Positions 45,301 to 59,100 of a stretch of 64,000 nt of DNA are shown here, one piece after another. Origin of the DNA: Sipunculus nudus (lineage: Eukaryota > Annelida > Sipuncula > Golfingiida > Sipunculidae); NCBI GenBank assembly GCA_026874595.1, contig CM049309.1, positions 97,422,723-97,486,722 on the forward strand. Reading direction: 5' to 3'. The notes under the pieces were generated by a model. The model saw only the letters and a list, made by a program, of their open reading frames with translations. It had not been told where the DNA came from and ran no database searches. Numbering within the stretch: the stretch's first letter is position 1; each line of letters starts with the position of its first letter. The position numbers were made by a program, and so were the translations under genes.

Positions 45301-45575
45301 TAATTGGAAATGTTAAAAAATGATAGTAGTTTTGGTCCTACTCCAGGCAATTAGGGATTTTCTCAGTATTTGAACCTTGTCTCTTATGCCGATAAGTCAT
45401 CCGGCTATTTTGAAAATGTCGGTAGTGTCGATAAGTTATTTTATTCTGAAATGTGAACCGTTAAATATATAAGTGGAAATGCTTAAAAATTATAGTACTT
45501 TTGGTCCTAGTCCAGGCACTAAGGGATTTTCTCAGTATTTGAACATTGTCGCTTATGCCGATAAGTTATTCGGCT
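45301..45575. repeat. 168-bp satellite, right end
   Basis: About 1.6 units. The array ends within a unit at 'ataagttattcggct', followed by unique AT-rich DNA. Confidence 0.9.
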
Positions 45576-46300
45576 CGAATATATGTCATTATGATACATT
45601 AATAAATATAATAAGATTGAATATGTATATTGCGTATATATATTTCGTACTAGGTCAAATGCTATATGTTAGTGCTTCTTTAAGTATCCCTTGCAATCTT
45701 TGTAATAAAATTCTAAATGTATCTAGATTATATATTTAGTGTTTGTACATATGTTTATATGTAAGTGATAGGAAAAGTTTCACTTCCAGTGCTTCAACTT
45801 GTTATCATTTTTGATCATTTTACCTAAATATAATTTTGACAGATATTAGAGTTAAAAACTGAAATTATTTCATGTTTTATTTTTTCTCATATTCTGTGAT
45901 AAGATTAAGTTGAACATATTGCACAACTTTCACATATTTAGTTTTTTCTTTAACTTCTTTTCTCTTTGTACAGATTGCTAAGTAAGCTGAAGAGTGTTAA
46001 AGTTGGAGAGCCATCAGGCACCCGGTCACAAGATTCGATGGTAATTCGATGGTCATTCCTACTTTTATTATTTGCCGCTTTCCAAGTGTAACTTATTACA
46101 AACAAAAATTTATGGCTTACAGTCACAAGGGTTTCAATATTCTTAGTCCGATGCCCAGGTTATACATTTTCATTAAGTTCTTGAAATGTATAAAAAAAGA
46201 GTTTTGTTTCAAAACATACATGTTTGTGGTTTTAATTTAAACGTGTTAACAATTCTAATAATGTTTCCAGGGATATCTTTTTATAACCGTTTGAACTCAA
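45576..46300. other. AT-rich unique sequence, no gene seen
   Basis: Short frames only (45473-45739, 46049-46240), neither recognisable. Confidence 0.5.
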
Positions 46301-46570
46301 CTTGAGGGTTATGGTCCTAAAGATACATAGGGGTCAAGTGAATGCTAATGCATTGGAAAGCACACAGGTCCTGTTGTTCATTATAACCAAATTGTTCATT
46401 ATAACAAGTTGTTCATTATAACAAGTTGTTCATTATAACTAAATTGTTCATTCTCTATATATGTATATATGTGTATATATGTCGGTATATAATCCAAAAC
46501 ATGCATTTTTATGGTCCTAAACTTACGTTTTGGTCCTAAACTTACGTCATGGTCCTAAACTTACATTGTT
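46301..46570. repeat. Mixed motif patch
   Basis: 'gttcattataac' 18-bp-type units (46375-46455) and three 'tggtcctaaacttac' motifs (about 46510-46565). Confidence 0.7.
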
Positions 46571-46840
46571 GCACATTGTCACAATGACAGTATAGATTGG
46601 TGTGTGACCGTGTCAGACTCTTATCCCGAACCGACCACTACACTCCAACCCCTCGCGCTTTTTACATGGTTCTGGAAAAGTATTTGGTGCAAAAATTACT
46701 TAGTTAAAATAAAAGCTAGTAAAATATTGTCACGTGATCGAGATTAAATCTTTTTGATTTTGATTTTTCTATGACTCTACAAAATATATCAGCATCTTGT
46801 CTTTTACAGTGTATGCTGTGTCAAAATGCAAGAATTTGTG

Positions 46841-46848
46841 TATAAATA
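46841..46848 (+). promoter_or_regulatory. Candidate TATA box of the plus-strand gene
   Basis: 'tataaata' lies about 200 bp before the first in-frame ATG of the exon series and within non-repetitive DNA. TATA-like octamers are common in such AT-rich DNA, so this is tentative. Confidence 0.25.
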
Positions 46849-47042
46849 CGCACTTTCCATACCGAACAATACTGATGTTGATTAACTCATACCAACGCTC
46901 ATGTACCATATCTTCAATTCGCTATCTGCTTATATTACCATCTAGTTGACGAATGACATTTGTGAAATGACACCCTTACTTTGCCGTGCATGCCAATGAC
47001 ACTAAGTTCGTCACATTTTATTTAAGGCCAGAACCTCATGAA

Positions 47043-47088
47043 ATGGCAGAAAAGGATTCACCAGAGCTGGATGAAGAGTTTTGGAAAG
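47043..47088 (+). CDS. Exon 1 (start codon), acidic
   Basis: Encodes 'MAEKDSPELDEEFWK' and ends in phase 1 at donor g|gtcaga. The frame is open upstream to 46971, and 'cacattttatttaag' before 47027 could be an acceptor, so an earlier exon cannot be excluded. Confidence 0.6.
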
Positions 47089-48509
47089 GTCAGATTCTTT
47101 ATTGAACTTAATTTTGCGAAAAAGATACCTTTATATTTTATAAAAGTTATCCTGAAAAAAACTTTTTAAGGTATCACAATTGAAACTTTATTTAAAAATC
47201 TCCAACCCAGCTATTAACAAACGCAATACAAGCAAGTATCTATCCAGCTTTCACATTACTGTTTAAATGTATTGTGTTTTACATCTGTTGCAGCTTTCAG
47301 GCTTGAGATGTTCGGGCAAGAAACAATGCCAGGTACGTTATTCATGCAAGCATCATGTTGATTTATATTAAACCAACAACTTTTGTGAGCGAATCATTTT
47401 ATTAGTACTGTTCATGTGTATAGAACTAACTACGTGGCTTGAGCCTCGTGCCAATGAGTCACCCGTGTCATATATAGCTTTCTGATGTATAACATAGTGG
47501 TATTTTAATTTGTGCTTCACAGGAAGATAGCTCCAAAGTAAATTTAAAGTTTTAATATTGTCATATTTTTCACGTCGTATTTTTTTTCATAAACTAACGT
47601 ATTTGAGTTAAGAAAATTTATTCAATACATTTACAGAATTACCTGAAGAATTGGAGACACCTGAGGTAGTCCAGTTAGGTAGGTATTGCCTAATCATTTT
47701 GCAAAGCATACAGAATGAGATATTCTTCAATTTGTCATATTCCTAATCCTTGAGCTCAAATTGTTTAATACCTCATAAATAAACACGGTTAAACTTTGTT
47801 CATGTCCAAGTCAGCTCTCTAGTTAGGTGAACTTAAAAATTACTCTATCGGATAATCAACCTGTAAGGCCACAGGTCAGGCCACAGCTCATTTATAACGA
47901 GTTTGTTCATTATAACAGCTCAAATATTTTATTTATAAATTCCTCTTAGGTTTTTAATTTGATAAATTGAATACGATTAATAAAACTTTAACATTTTTAT
48001 AATTATATGCATTACAGAGTACGGTACTGATACTGGTTCAAGCGACGACCAAGATGATTCGGGTGTGTAATAATTTCTTTAATGAAATAATCTTATCTAG
48101 TGTGTAATTATTCATTTACAGCAATAATCTTATAACATTTAACAGCAGTCTTATATTCTATTATCAGTTGTTTTTCGGTCATGATTCCGATACAATGAAT
48201 GATTTATGCCTTTTGCCCTACGGTTTCTCAGGCCGTCTGTTTATTTCTGAAAAATCATCTTACCGTTCTGAGTTCAATCTGTGCACAAGATCACTTTTCC
48301 GGTGTATTAATATTTCTGTTTTAAATCTGTTCATTCACGTGAAGAAGACAGCCAGTTAAGCGAGGCGTCAGAAGACAAAGACAGAAACATGTCCAGTGAG
48401 TACTTTTTACTTTGATGGAATAATGTTGATTATTCATTGATTTTTGTCATATGTCGATATAGTACTTTTCCATGACGGTCTTTATGTCTATTAAATATAT
48501 TTCCCCTTT

Positions 48510-48547
<38 letters not shown>

Positions 48548-51500
48548 TCTTTCTTTCATAAAATTCTAAAGTTAATTGTTATTAGTTCTTGTAGTAGCGA
48601 CACGTATTTTTTACCTAGGACCGTTATAACGAATAACATGGACAGATTCTGTGCACCAAAACATTGTGGTCGATATGAAAACGAACTCTTTCCCCTATTT
48701 CCATTGATGCATGATACCTGTACATCATTACTAACACAGCTGTGAGACAGCATCTCTCCAGGACCGTTTGTTTCTGTACATATTCTTCTTTACAATAGTT
48801 GACGCCATTACACTAGCCTTTCTCTGTTAAACTGTTTGTTGCGCAGCCATACGTTATATAGATTGAATCCGGTTCAGAACATTGAATGCAACACTTATCC
48901 AACTTACACTGTCAAGTAACGTGATGCTTGTGTTTAATTCGACGTTAACAACACCGTCCAGTCCCAATGAAGCTCGCGAGACGAATATATTAGGGGAAAA
49001 AACTCAACTATCAATTTACTTGATAAAATTCATCTTACCGTTCTGAGTTCAATCTGTGCACAAGCCCACTGTACCATGTATTAATCTTTCTGTTTTAAAT
49101 CTGTTCATTCAGGTGAAGAAGACAGCAAGTTAAGCGCTGCGTCAGAAGACAAAGACAGAAGCATGTCCAGTGAGTGATTTTCACTTTAATGGAATAATGC
49201 TGATTATTCATTTATTTTTTCATATGTCGCCCTAGTACTTGCCTTAACGGTTTTATGTCCATTCTATGGATTTCCCCTTTCTTTCTTTCTCTCTCTCTCT
49301 TTCTTTCTCTCGCTCTATCATAAATTCTTAAGTTAATTGTTATCAGTTCTTGTAGAAAGGACACGTATTTTTGACCCCGGACTCTGTCATCCGTTATAAC
49401 GAATAACATGGAAAGATTGTGTGCACTCAAACATTGTGGTCGATATGAAAACGAACTCTTTCCCCTCTATCCATTGATACATAATGGCTGTACAACATTA
49501 CTAACACAGCTGTGAGAGAGCATCTCTCCGGAACCGTTTGTTTCTGTACATATTCTTCTTTACAATAGTTGAAGCCACAACACTAGCTTTTCTCTGTTAA
49601 ACTGTTTGTTGCGTAGCCATGCTTTAGATTGAATCCGGTTCAGAACAACGTACACTGTCAAGTAACGTGATGCGCGTGTTTAATTCAACGTTAACAACAG
49701 CGTCCAGTCCCAGTGAAGATCGCGAGACGAATATATATGAGAAAAAAAAAACAATTTCAATTTGTTTTAGAAAAATCATCTTACCGTTCGGAGTTCAATC
49801 TGTGCACAAGATCACTTTTCATATGTATTGACTGTTCTGTTTTCAATCTGTTCTTTCAGGTGAAGAAGACAGCCAGTTAAGCGAGGCGTCAGACGACAAA
49901 GACAGAAACATGTCCAGTGAGTGATTTTTACTTTAATGGAATAATGCTGATTATTCATTGATTTTTGTCATATGTCGGTTAAGTACTTTTCCATCAGGGT
50001 CTTTATGTCTATTCTATGAATTTCCGCTTTTCTCGCTCTCATTTTTTTCACTCGCTCTCATGAATTTTAACGCCAAAGACAGAAACATTTCCAGTGAGTG
50101 TTAAAGTAATTTTTATTTATTGGAATAATGTTGATTATTCATTGCTTTTTGGCATATGTCGATAAAGTACTTTCCATAACTGTCTTTATGTCTATTTTAT
50201 GTATTTCTCTTTTCTCTCTCTCTCTTTCTTTCTTTCTCTCTCTATCTTATAAATTCTAAAGTTAATTGTTACCCGTTCTTATGGCAGCGACACGTACTTT
50301 TGACCTAGGACTCTGTCATCCGTTACAACGGATAACATGGAAAGATTGTGTGCCCCAAAACATTGTGATTGATCTGAAAGCAAACTCTTTCCCCAATTTC
50401 CATTGATACATTATGGCTGTACATCATTAATAACACAGCCGTGAGACAGCATCTCTTCAGGACCGTGTTTGTCTGTACATATTCTTTTTTACCACAGGTG
50501 AAGCTATAACACTAGCCTTTCATGTTAAACTGTTCGTTGCGCAGCCATGCGTTACATTGAATCCGGTTCAGAACATTGAATGCAACACTTATCCAACTTA
50601 CACTCTCAAGTGACGTGATGCTTGTGTTTAATTCAACGTTACCAACAGCGTCCAGTCTCAGTGAAGCTCGCGAAACGAATATATTAGGAAAAAAACTCAA
50701 CTATCAATTTATTTTAGAAAATTCATCTTACCGTTCTGAGTTCAATCTGTGCACAAGCCCACTGTACGATGTATTAATCTTTCTGTTCATTCAGGTGAAG
50801 AAGACAGCCAGTTAAGCGAGGCGTCCGACGACAAAGACATAAACATGTCCAGTGAGTAATTTTAAATTAAATGCAATAAAGTTGATTATTCATTGATTTT
50901 TGTCATATGTCGCCATAGTACTTTTCCATGGCGGTCTGTATGTCCACTCTACATATTTCCTCTTTTCTCTCTCTCTTTGAATATATACATCTCTCTCATA
51001 AATCCCAAAGTTAATTGTTACCAGTTCTTTTAGCAGCGACACGTATTTCTTACCTGGGACTCTGTCATCCGTTATAACGAATAACATGGAAAGATTGTGT
51101 GCACCAAAACATTGTGGTCGATATGAAAACGAACTCTTACACCTATTTCCTTTATGTATATAATGGCTGTACATCATTACTAACACAGCGATGAGAGAGC
51201 ATCTCTCCAGGTCCGTTTGTTTCTGTACATATTTTTCTTTACAGCAGTTGAGGCCATAACACTAGCCTTTCTCTGTTAAACTGTTTGCTGCGTAGCCATG
51301 CTTTAGATTGAATCCGGTTCAGAACATTGAATGCAACACTTATCCAACTTACACTGTCAAGTAACGTGATGCTTGTGTTTAATTCAACGTTAACAACAGC
51401 GTCCAGTTCCAGTGAAGCTCGCGAGACGAATATATAAGAGAACAAAAAAATCTCAATATATTTTAGAAAAATTATCTTACCGTTCTGAGTTCAATCTGTG

Positions 51501-54426
51501 CACAAGATCACTTTTCCTATGTATTAATTGTTCTGTTTTAAATCTGTTCATTTAGGTGAAGAAGACGGCCAGTTAAGCGCGGCGTCAGACGACAAAGACC
51601 TAAACATTGAATGCAGTGAGTATTTTTATTTTATTGGAATAATGTTTATTATTCATTGATTTTTGTCATATGTCGGTTTAGTACTTTTCATCACGGTCTT
51701 TATATCTATTAAAAGTATTTCGCCTTTTCTCTCTCTCTCTCTCTTTCTTTCTTTCTCCCTCTCTCTCTCATAAAATTCTACAGTTAATTGTTATCAGTTC
51801 TTTTAGCAGCGACACGTATTTTTGACCTAGGACCCTGTCGTCCGTTACAACGGATAACATGGAAAGATTGTGTGCACCAGAACATTGTGGTCGATATGAA
51901 AAACGAACTCTTACCCCTATTTCCTTTGTGTACATAATGGCTGTACATCATTACTAACACAGCGATGAGACAGCATCTCTCCAGGACCGTGTTTGTCTGT
52001 ACATATTCGTTTTAATCGCAAGTGAAGCTATACCACTAGCCTTTCTCGGTTAAACTGTTCTTTGCGCAGCCATGCGTTAGATTGAATCCGGTTCACAACA
52101 TTGAATGCAACCCTTATCCAACTTACACTCTCAAGTAACGTGATGCTTGTGTTTAATTCAACGTTAACATCAGCTTCCAGTCACAGTGAAGCTCGCGAGA
52201 CTAACATATAAGGTGAAAACAATTTCAATTTCTTTTAGAAAGGTTATCTTCCCGTTCTGAGTTCAATCTGGGCCCAAGATCACTTTTGCGATGTATTAAT
52301 CCTTCTGATTTTAATCTATTTATTAATCCTTCTTATTTAAATCTATTCATTCAGGTGAAGAAGACAGCCAGTTAAGCGAGGCGTCAGACGACAAAGACAT
52401 GGTCATGTCCAGTGAGTAATTTTTATTTTAATGGAATAATGTTTAATATTCATTGATTTTTGGCATATGTCCGTTAAGTACTTTTCCATCACGGTCTTTA
52501 TATCTATTAAATGTATTTCGCCTTTTCTCTCTCTCTCTTTTTCTTTCTTTCTCCCTCTCTCTCTCATAAAATTCTACAGTTAATTGTTATCAGTTCTTTT
52601 AGCAGCGACACGTATTTTTTACCTAGGACCCTGTCGTCCGTTATAACGGATAACATGGAAAGATTGTGTGCACCAGAACATTGTGGTCGATATGAAAAAC
52701 GAACTCTTACCCCTATTTCCTTTGTGTACATAATGGCTGTACATCATTACTAACACAGCGATGAGACAGCATCTCTCCAGGACCGTGTTTGTCTGTACAT
52801 ATTCTTTTTATCCGCAGGTGAAGCTATACCACTAGCCTTTCTCTGTTAAACTGTTCTTTGCGCAGCCATGCGTTAGATTGAATCCGGTTCAGAACATTGA
52901 ATGCAACACTTATCCAACTTACACTCTCAAGTAACGTGATGCTTGTGTTTAATTCAACGTTAACATCAGCTTCCAGTCACAGTGAAGCTGGCGAGACTAA
53001 TATATAAGGTATAAAAACAATTTCAATTTATTTTAGAAAATTTATTGTACCGTTCTGAGTTCAATCTGTGCACAAGATCACTTTTTCGATGTATTAATCC
53101 TTCTGATTTAAATCTATTCATTCAGGTGAAGAAGACAGCCAGTTAAGCGAGGCGTCAGACGACACAGACAAAAACATGTCCAGTGAGTAATTTTTATTTT
53201 AATGGAATAATGTTGATTAATCATTGATTTTTGTCATATGTCAGTATAGTACTTTTCCATCACGGTCTTTATGTCTACTCCATGTATTTCCCCTTTTTTC
53301 TCTCTATCTCTCTCTATATATATCTCTCTCATTAATCTCTCTCTAAAGTTAATTGTTATCAGTTCTTTTAGCAGCGACACTTGTTTTTGACCTAGGACTC
53401 TGTCGCCCGTTATAACGAATAACATGGAAAGATTGTGTGCCCAAAAACATTGTGGTCAATATGAAAAACGAACTCTTTCCCTTATTTCCGTTGTAGACAT
53501 AATGTCTGTACATCATTACTAACACAGCGATGAGGGAGCATCTCTCCAGGACCGTGTGTCCTTGTAGCAGCAATAAGTATTGTTTACCTAGGACTCTCTC
53601 ATCCGTTATAACGAATAACATGGAAAGTTCGTGTGCCCCAAAACATTGTGATCAATATGAAAACGAACTCTTTCACTTATTTCCATTGTGGACGTAATGG
53701 CTGTGCATCATTACTAACCTTTCTCGGTTCATCTTTGTATTTAAGTCAACGTTAACAACAGCGTCCATAACCATGGATACTGTTAGACATCTTAATTGGG
53801 ATTTCAGACAAGTATCAGTGACCGTGCAGACTGATAGACATGTTAACTGGGCTTTTAGAGAAGTATCAGTGACCGTGCAGACTGTTAGACCTGTTGACAT
53901 GACTTTTAGACAAGTATCAGGGATCGTGCATACTGTTTGACATGTGAACAGTGCTTTACCACAAGTGATTCTAATTTCAACTTAAGACAGTGTTAAGGTC
54001 CTCAACTCAACATGTTATGGTCATAAACGTACACTCGACGGGTTATGCTCCTAACACTGACAAGTGACTGTAATTTCAACTGCAGACAGTGTTAAGGTCC
54101 TCAACTCAACATGTTATGGTCCTAAAGGTACAGTGTTATGGTCGTAGACGTACACTATGTCCATAACCTTACATTGTTAGGTTCCTAAACATACAGTGAT
54201 ATGGTCCTAAATTTACGTTATGTTCCTAAACTTGAAGTGCTATGGTCTTAAACTTAGCGTTATGGTCCTACACTTATGTTAGGATCCTAAAATTACATTG
54301 ATATGGTGCTAAACTAACAGTGTTATGATCCTAAACTTACGATGGTATGGTCCTAAACTTATGGTTATGGTGCTAAACATATAGAATTATGCTCCCAAAC
54401 TTAAGCTTAGAATACAGTTGACATTG

Positions 54427-54485
<59 letters not shown>

Positions 54486-56056
54486 TGTTTACAGGTATTT
54501 ATGAATGAATATCGGTATGTATGAATGACTGTTAGGCATGTTAACAGGGCTTTTAGACAAGTATCAGTAACCGTACAGACTGTTAGACATGTCAACTGGG
54601 CTTTTAGACAAGTATCAGTGACCGTGGAGACTGTAAGACATGTTAACAGGGCTTTTAGACAAGTATCAGTGACCGTGCAGACTGTTAGACATGTTAACAG
54701 GGCTTTTAGACAAGTATCAGTGACCGTGCAGACTGTTAGACATGTTAAGTGGGCTATAGACAAGCTTCAGTGATCGTGCAGACTGTAAGACATGTTAACA
54801 GTGCTTTTAGACAAGTATCAGTGACGGTGCAGACTGTTAGACATGTTAACAGGGCTTTTAGACAACTATCATTGACATTGCATAGTGTTAGGCATGTTAA
54901 CTGAAATATTTGATCATCAGACTCTTCTATATCTTTCATATAAACCATAACTGTGCACAGAATTAGTTAATAAAACATATAATTAATGTTTAATTATCAG
55001 AAGCAGGGCTATTTCCTCTTAGCTTTTCAAATGCTAATATATTTAACAAACGAAATAGGTACATTTTAATAAAATGTTATTTTATATATATTTAAAAATC
55101 ATGTATATTTATATTTGACAAAAATTTCCAAAAAATTCAGCTGAGCCACGAGACCCATGGGTCTCTTGTTTCAATCGTGAATCAAGATTTTTTCCCAGAT
55201 AAGTATTGTTATAGCACATTTAAAAAAAAAATTATATTTCAGAAACCATCAGAACATCTGCGTAAATGATGTGATGTTGCCTGACCAGATTAACTAGAAA
55301 TGTTGATGCAATTTAAAATATTTTAATCAACTTAAATATTCAAATATATACGACTGAAACTGTTTAGTGAAATTTGTATATTAAAAATATACTTATTAAA
55401 AAAAATTAATACAAAACTTTGTTCATTATTATCTTGCCTCAGTGATTGGGTTTGTTGTTCTCTCATTTTTCATATTTTCAATATTTATTTTTATGAAAAA
55501 GAATATTAATAAAACTATATTTTACTTCTCATATATCAGTTACATGATGACGTTTAAGTTCCAATTTTTTTCCAACTTCAGCTGAGCGACGTGACCCATG
55601 TGTCCCGTGTGAACCCATGTAACCCATGTAAACTTTTTTTAATTAGACTGTGTTTTGTTGCAGGCACAACCATCAGATTACCCTCGGGCCAGATCTTCAT
55701 ACTAAAAGTGCCTATTGACGAGAGGGAGCAGGACTCTAGTTTGCGTAGGTTGTTTTTCTTCGCAATGTACAAGATAAGCCAGTCTAGAGACAAAATGTTG
55801 TCACATGTGTATAAATGAGTGACACGTCAGTTTTAATGTTTCGTGAAATCCGGTGTCAGGGTTAGAGCAGCATATATTGGAACACCAAAGGCTGTTTATA
55901 TTCTTTTAACTCCCTCCTTTTACGCGGTGGTCTATCGTCCTGGAAAAGTTTCAATTGTCGAATCTGCGTTTGTATTTTGTTAAGACGTGATGAATTGTAA
56001 CCTCATCTTGGCATTGTCACACTACTGGGTGTTATTTGCACAGACACCAACAGTGA

Positions 56057-56116
<60 letters not shown>

Positions 56117-59100
56117 GCATACTGTGACATATTCTCTGAGTTATCTGGCTCCGAATTACCACCCCCCCCCCCCCACAGCATAATACTAAATTTGATACAA
56201 AACCGTATGTATCTTATATATATAAAATCTTATATGCCTTGTCTGTACATATCCTTCTTTTACAACAGGCCAAGGGGAAGCGGTGGTCCAAAAGGAGGAA
56301 ACGCAATTGGAGCCTTGCAATAAAGGTATTGATGCTGTTGCATAACTTAACTTGTTGTGTAATGTGACTGTTTCTTCACATACATATGAGAAAATTAGAA
56401 TTTAATGCTATTATACAGTGAACATTTCATTAATATTTGCTCAGATTGTCATACAATGTGCTTCACAGGTTTATCCTGGACGTCTTTATATATTAAAAAC
56501 GTTACAATTTGATAAAAGTTGTGCTGACACACCTTATACTCGATAGCATTCCTTGGCCTATTCCCTTTGGCTCTGTGTACAAAATGGCTGTATATCATTT
56601 CACCCACAGTGGTCAGAGACCATCTCTCCACAACTGCGTTTGCTTTTTCCCATCAGCCTCAATCGGAAGCAACTCTTCTGTGCAACAGCTATCTATACAG
56701 TCGAAAACCTTGTCTGTACGTGTCCTTCTTTTACAGCAGGCCTAGGCGAAGCGGCGGTGCAAGAGAAGGAAACGCAATTGGACCCGAGCAAAGAAGGTAG
56801 TGATGTTGTTGCATATTTTCATGCCCATATTTCCCCGATTAATCATTTATTCTTAGTTTCCATGCCAAACTTTAAAAAATGAAAGAACAGGATCGTGTAA
56901 AACTATTTAATGCAATGAATGGGATAACCAAAGAATCCTTGTTACTCCATAACTAACACTCAGACTCTCTGTGACTTATCTGTATTATTCGTATTAAATT
57001 AACTTGTTGTGTAATGTGACTGCTTCTTCACATACATATAAGAAAATTAGAATTTAATGCAATTGTACAGTGAACATTTCATTAATATTTGCCCAGTTTG
57101 TCATACAATGTGCTTCACATGTTTATCCTGGACGCCTTTATAAATTAAAAACGTTACAATTTTATAAAAGTTGTGCTGACACACCTTATACTCGGTAGCA
57201 TTCCTTGGCCTATTCCCTTTGGCACTGTGTACAAAATGGCTGTTAATCATTTCACAAACAGTGGTCAGAGACCATCTCTCCACAACTGCGTTTGCTTTTC
57301 CCATCAGCCTCAATGGGAAGCAACTCTTCTGTGCAACAGCTATCTATACAGTCGAAAATCTTGTCAGTACATGTTCTTCTTTTACAGCAGGCCTATGCGA
57401 AGCGACGGTGCAAGAGGAGGAAACGCAATTGGAGCCTTGCAAAGAAGGTAGTGATGTTGTTGCATATTTTCATGCCCATATTTCCCAGATTAGTCATTTA
57501 TTCTTAGTTTCCATGCAAAACTTTAAAAATATGAAAGAACAGGGTCGTGTAAAACTATTTAATGCAACGGATGGGATAACCAAAGAATCTATGTTACTCC
57601 ACAAATAACATACGCACTCTCTGTGACTTATCTGAATTTTCGTATTAACTTAATTCGTTGTGTTATGTGACTGTTTCTTTACATACATATAAGAAAATTA
57701 GAATTTAATGCAATTATACAGTGAACATTTCATTAATATTTGCCCAGATTGTCATACAATGTGCTTCACAGGTTTATCCTGGACGTCTTTATATATTAAA
57801 AACGTTACAATTTGATAAAAGTGGTGCTGAAACACCTTATACTCGATAGCATTTCTTGGCCTATTCCCTTTGGCTCTATGTACAAAATGGCTGTATATCA
57901 TTTCACCCACAGTGGTCAGAGACCATCTCTCCACAACTGCGTTTGCTTTTTCCCATCAGCCTCAATCGGAAGCAACTCTTCTGTGCAACAGCTATCTATA
58001 CAGTCGAAAACCTTGTCTGTACGTGTCCTTCTTTTACAGCAGGCCTAGGCGAAGCGGCGGTGCAAGAGAAGGAAACGCAATTGGACCCGAGCAAAGAAGG
58101 TAGTGATGTTGTTGCATATTTTCATGCCCATATTTCCCCGATTAATCATTTATTCTTAGTTTCCATGCCAAACTTTAAAAAATGAAAGAACAGGATCGTG
58201 TAAAACTATTTAATGCAATGAATGGGATAACCAAAGAATCCTTGTTACTCCATAACTAACACTCAGACTCTCTGTGACTTATCTGTATTATTCGTATTAA
58301 ATTAACTTGTTGTGTAATGTGACTGCTTCTTCACATACATATAAGAAAATTAGAATTTAATGCAATTGTACAGTGAACATTTCATTAATATTTGCCCAGT
58401 TTGTCATACAATGTGCTTCACATGTTTATCCTGGACGCCTTTATAAATTAAAAACGTTACAATTTTATAAAAGTTGTGCTGACACACCTTATACTCGGTA
58501 GCATTCCTTGGCCTATTCCCTTTGGCACTGTGTACAAAATGTCTGTTAATCATTTCACAAACAGTGGTCAGAGACCATCTCTCCACAACTGCGTTTGCTT
58601 TTCCCATCAGCCTCAATGGGAAGCAACTCTTCTGTGCAACAGCTATCTACACAGTCGAAATCCTTGTCAGTACATGTTCTTCTTTTACAGCAGGCCTATG
58701 CGAAGCGACGGTGCAAGAGGAGGAAACGCAATTGGAGCCGTGCAAAGAAGGTAGTGATGTTGTTGCATATTTTCATGCCCATATTTCCCAGATTAGTCAT
58801 TTATTCTTAGTTTCCATGCAAAACTTTAAAAATATGAAAGAACAGGGTCGTGTAAAACTATTTAATGCAACGGATGGGATAACCAAAGAATCTATGTTAC
58901 TCCACAAATAACATACGCACTCTCTGTGACTTATCTGAATTTTCGTATTAACTTAATTCGTTGTGTTATGTGACTGTTTCTTTACATACATATAAGAAAA
59001 TTAGAATTTAATGCAATTATACAGTGAACATTTCATTAATATTTGCCCAGATTGTCATACAATGTGCTTCACAGGTTTATCCTGGACGTCTTTATATATT

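Larger units (their letters stand above)
48170..53720 (+). repeat. Tandem array I: intron-exon units of about 750-935 bp
   Basis: Each unit holds a type I exon, 'ggaataatg.tgattattca', a (CT)n tract, 'ttaattgttatcagttctt', 'aacatggaaagattgtgtgc', 'aatggctgtacatcattact' and 'ttgaatccggttcagaac'. Exon-to-exon distances are 774, 747, 935, 761, 799 and 771 bp. All minus- and plus-strand frames in the introns are shadows. Confidence 0.9.

Noticed and set aside
46049-46240. 63-aa frame before the gene as its first exon
   Set aside because: No recognisable donor in frame with exon 1 and no protein-like composition.
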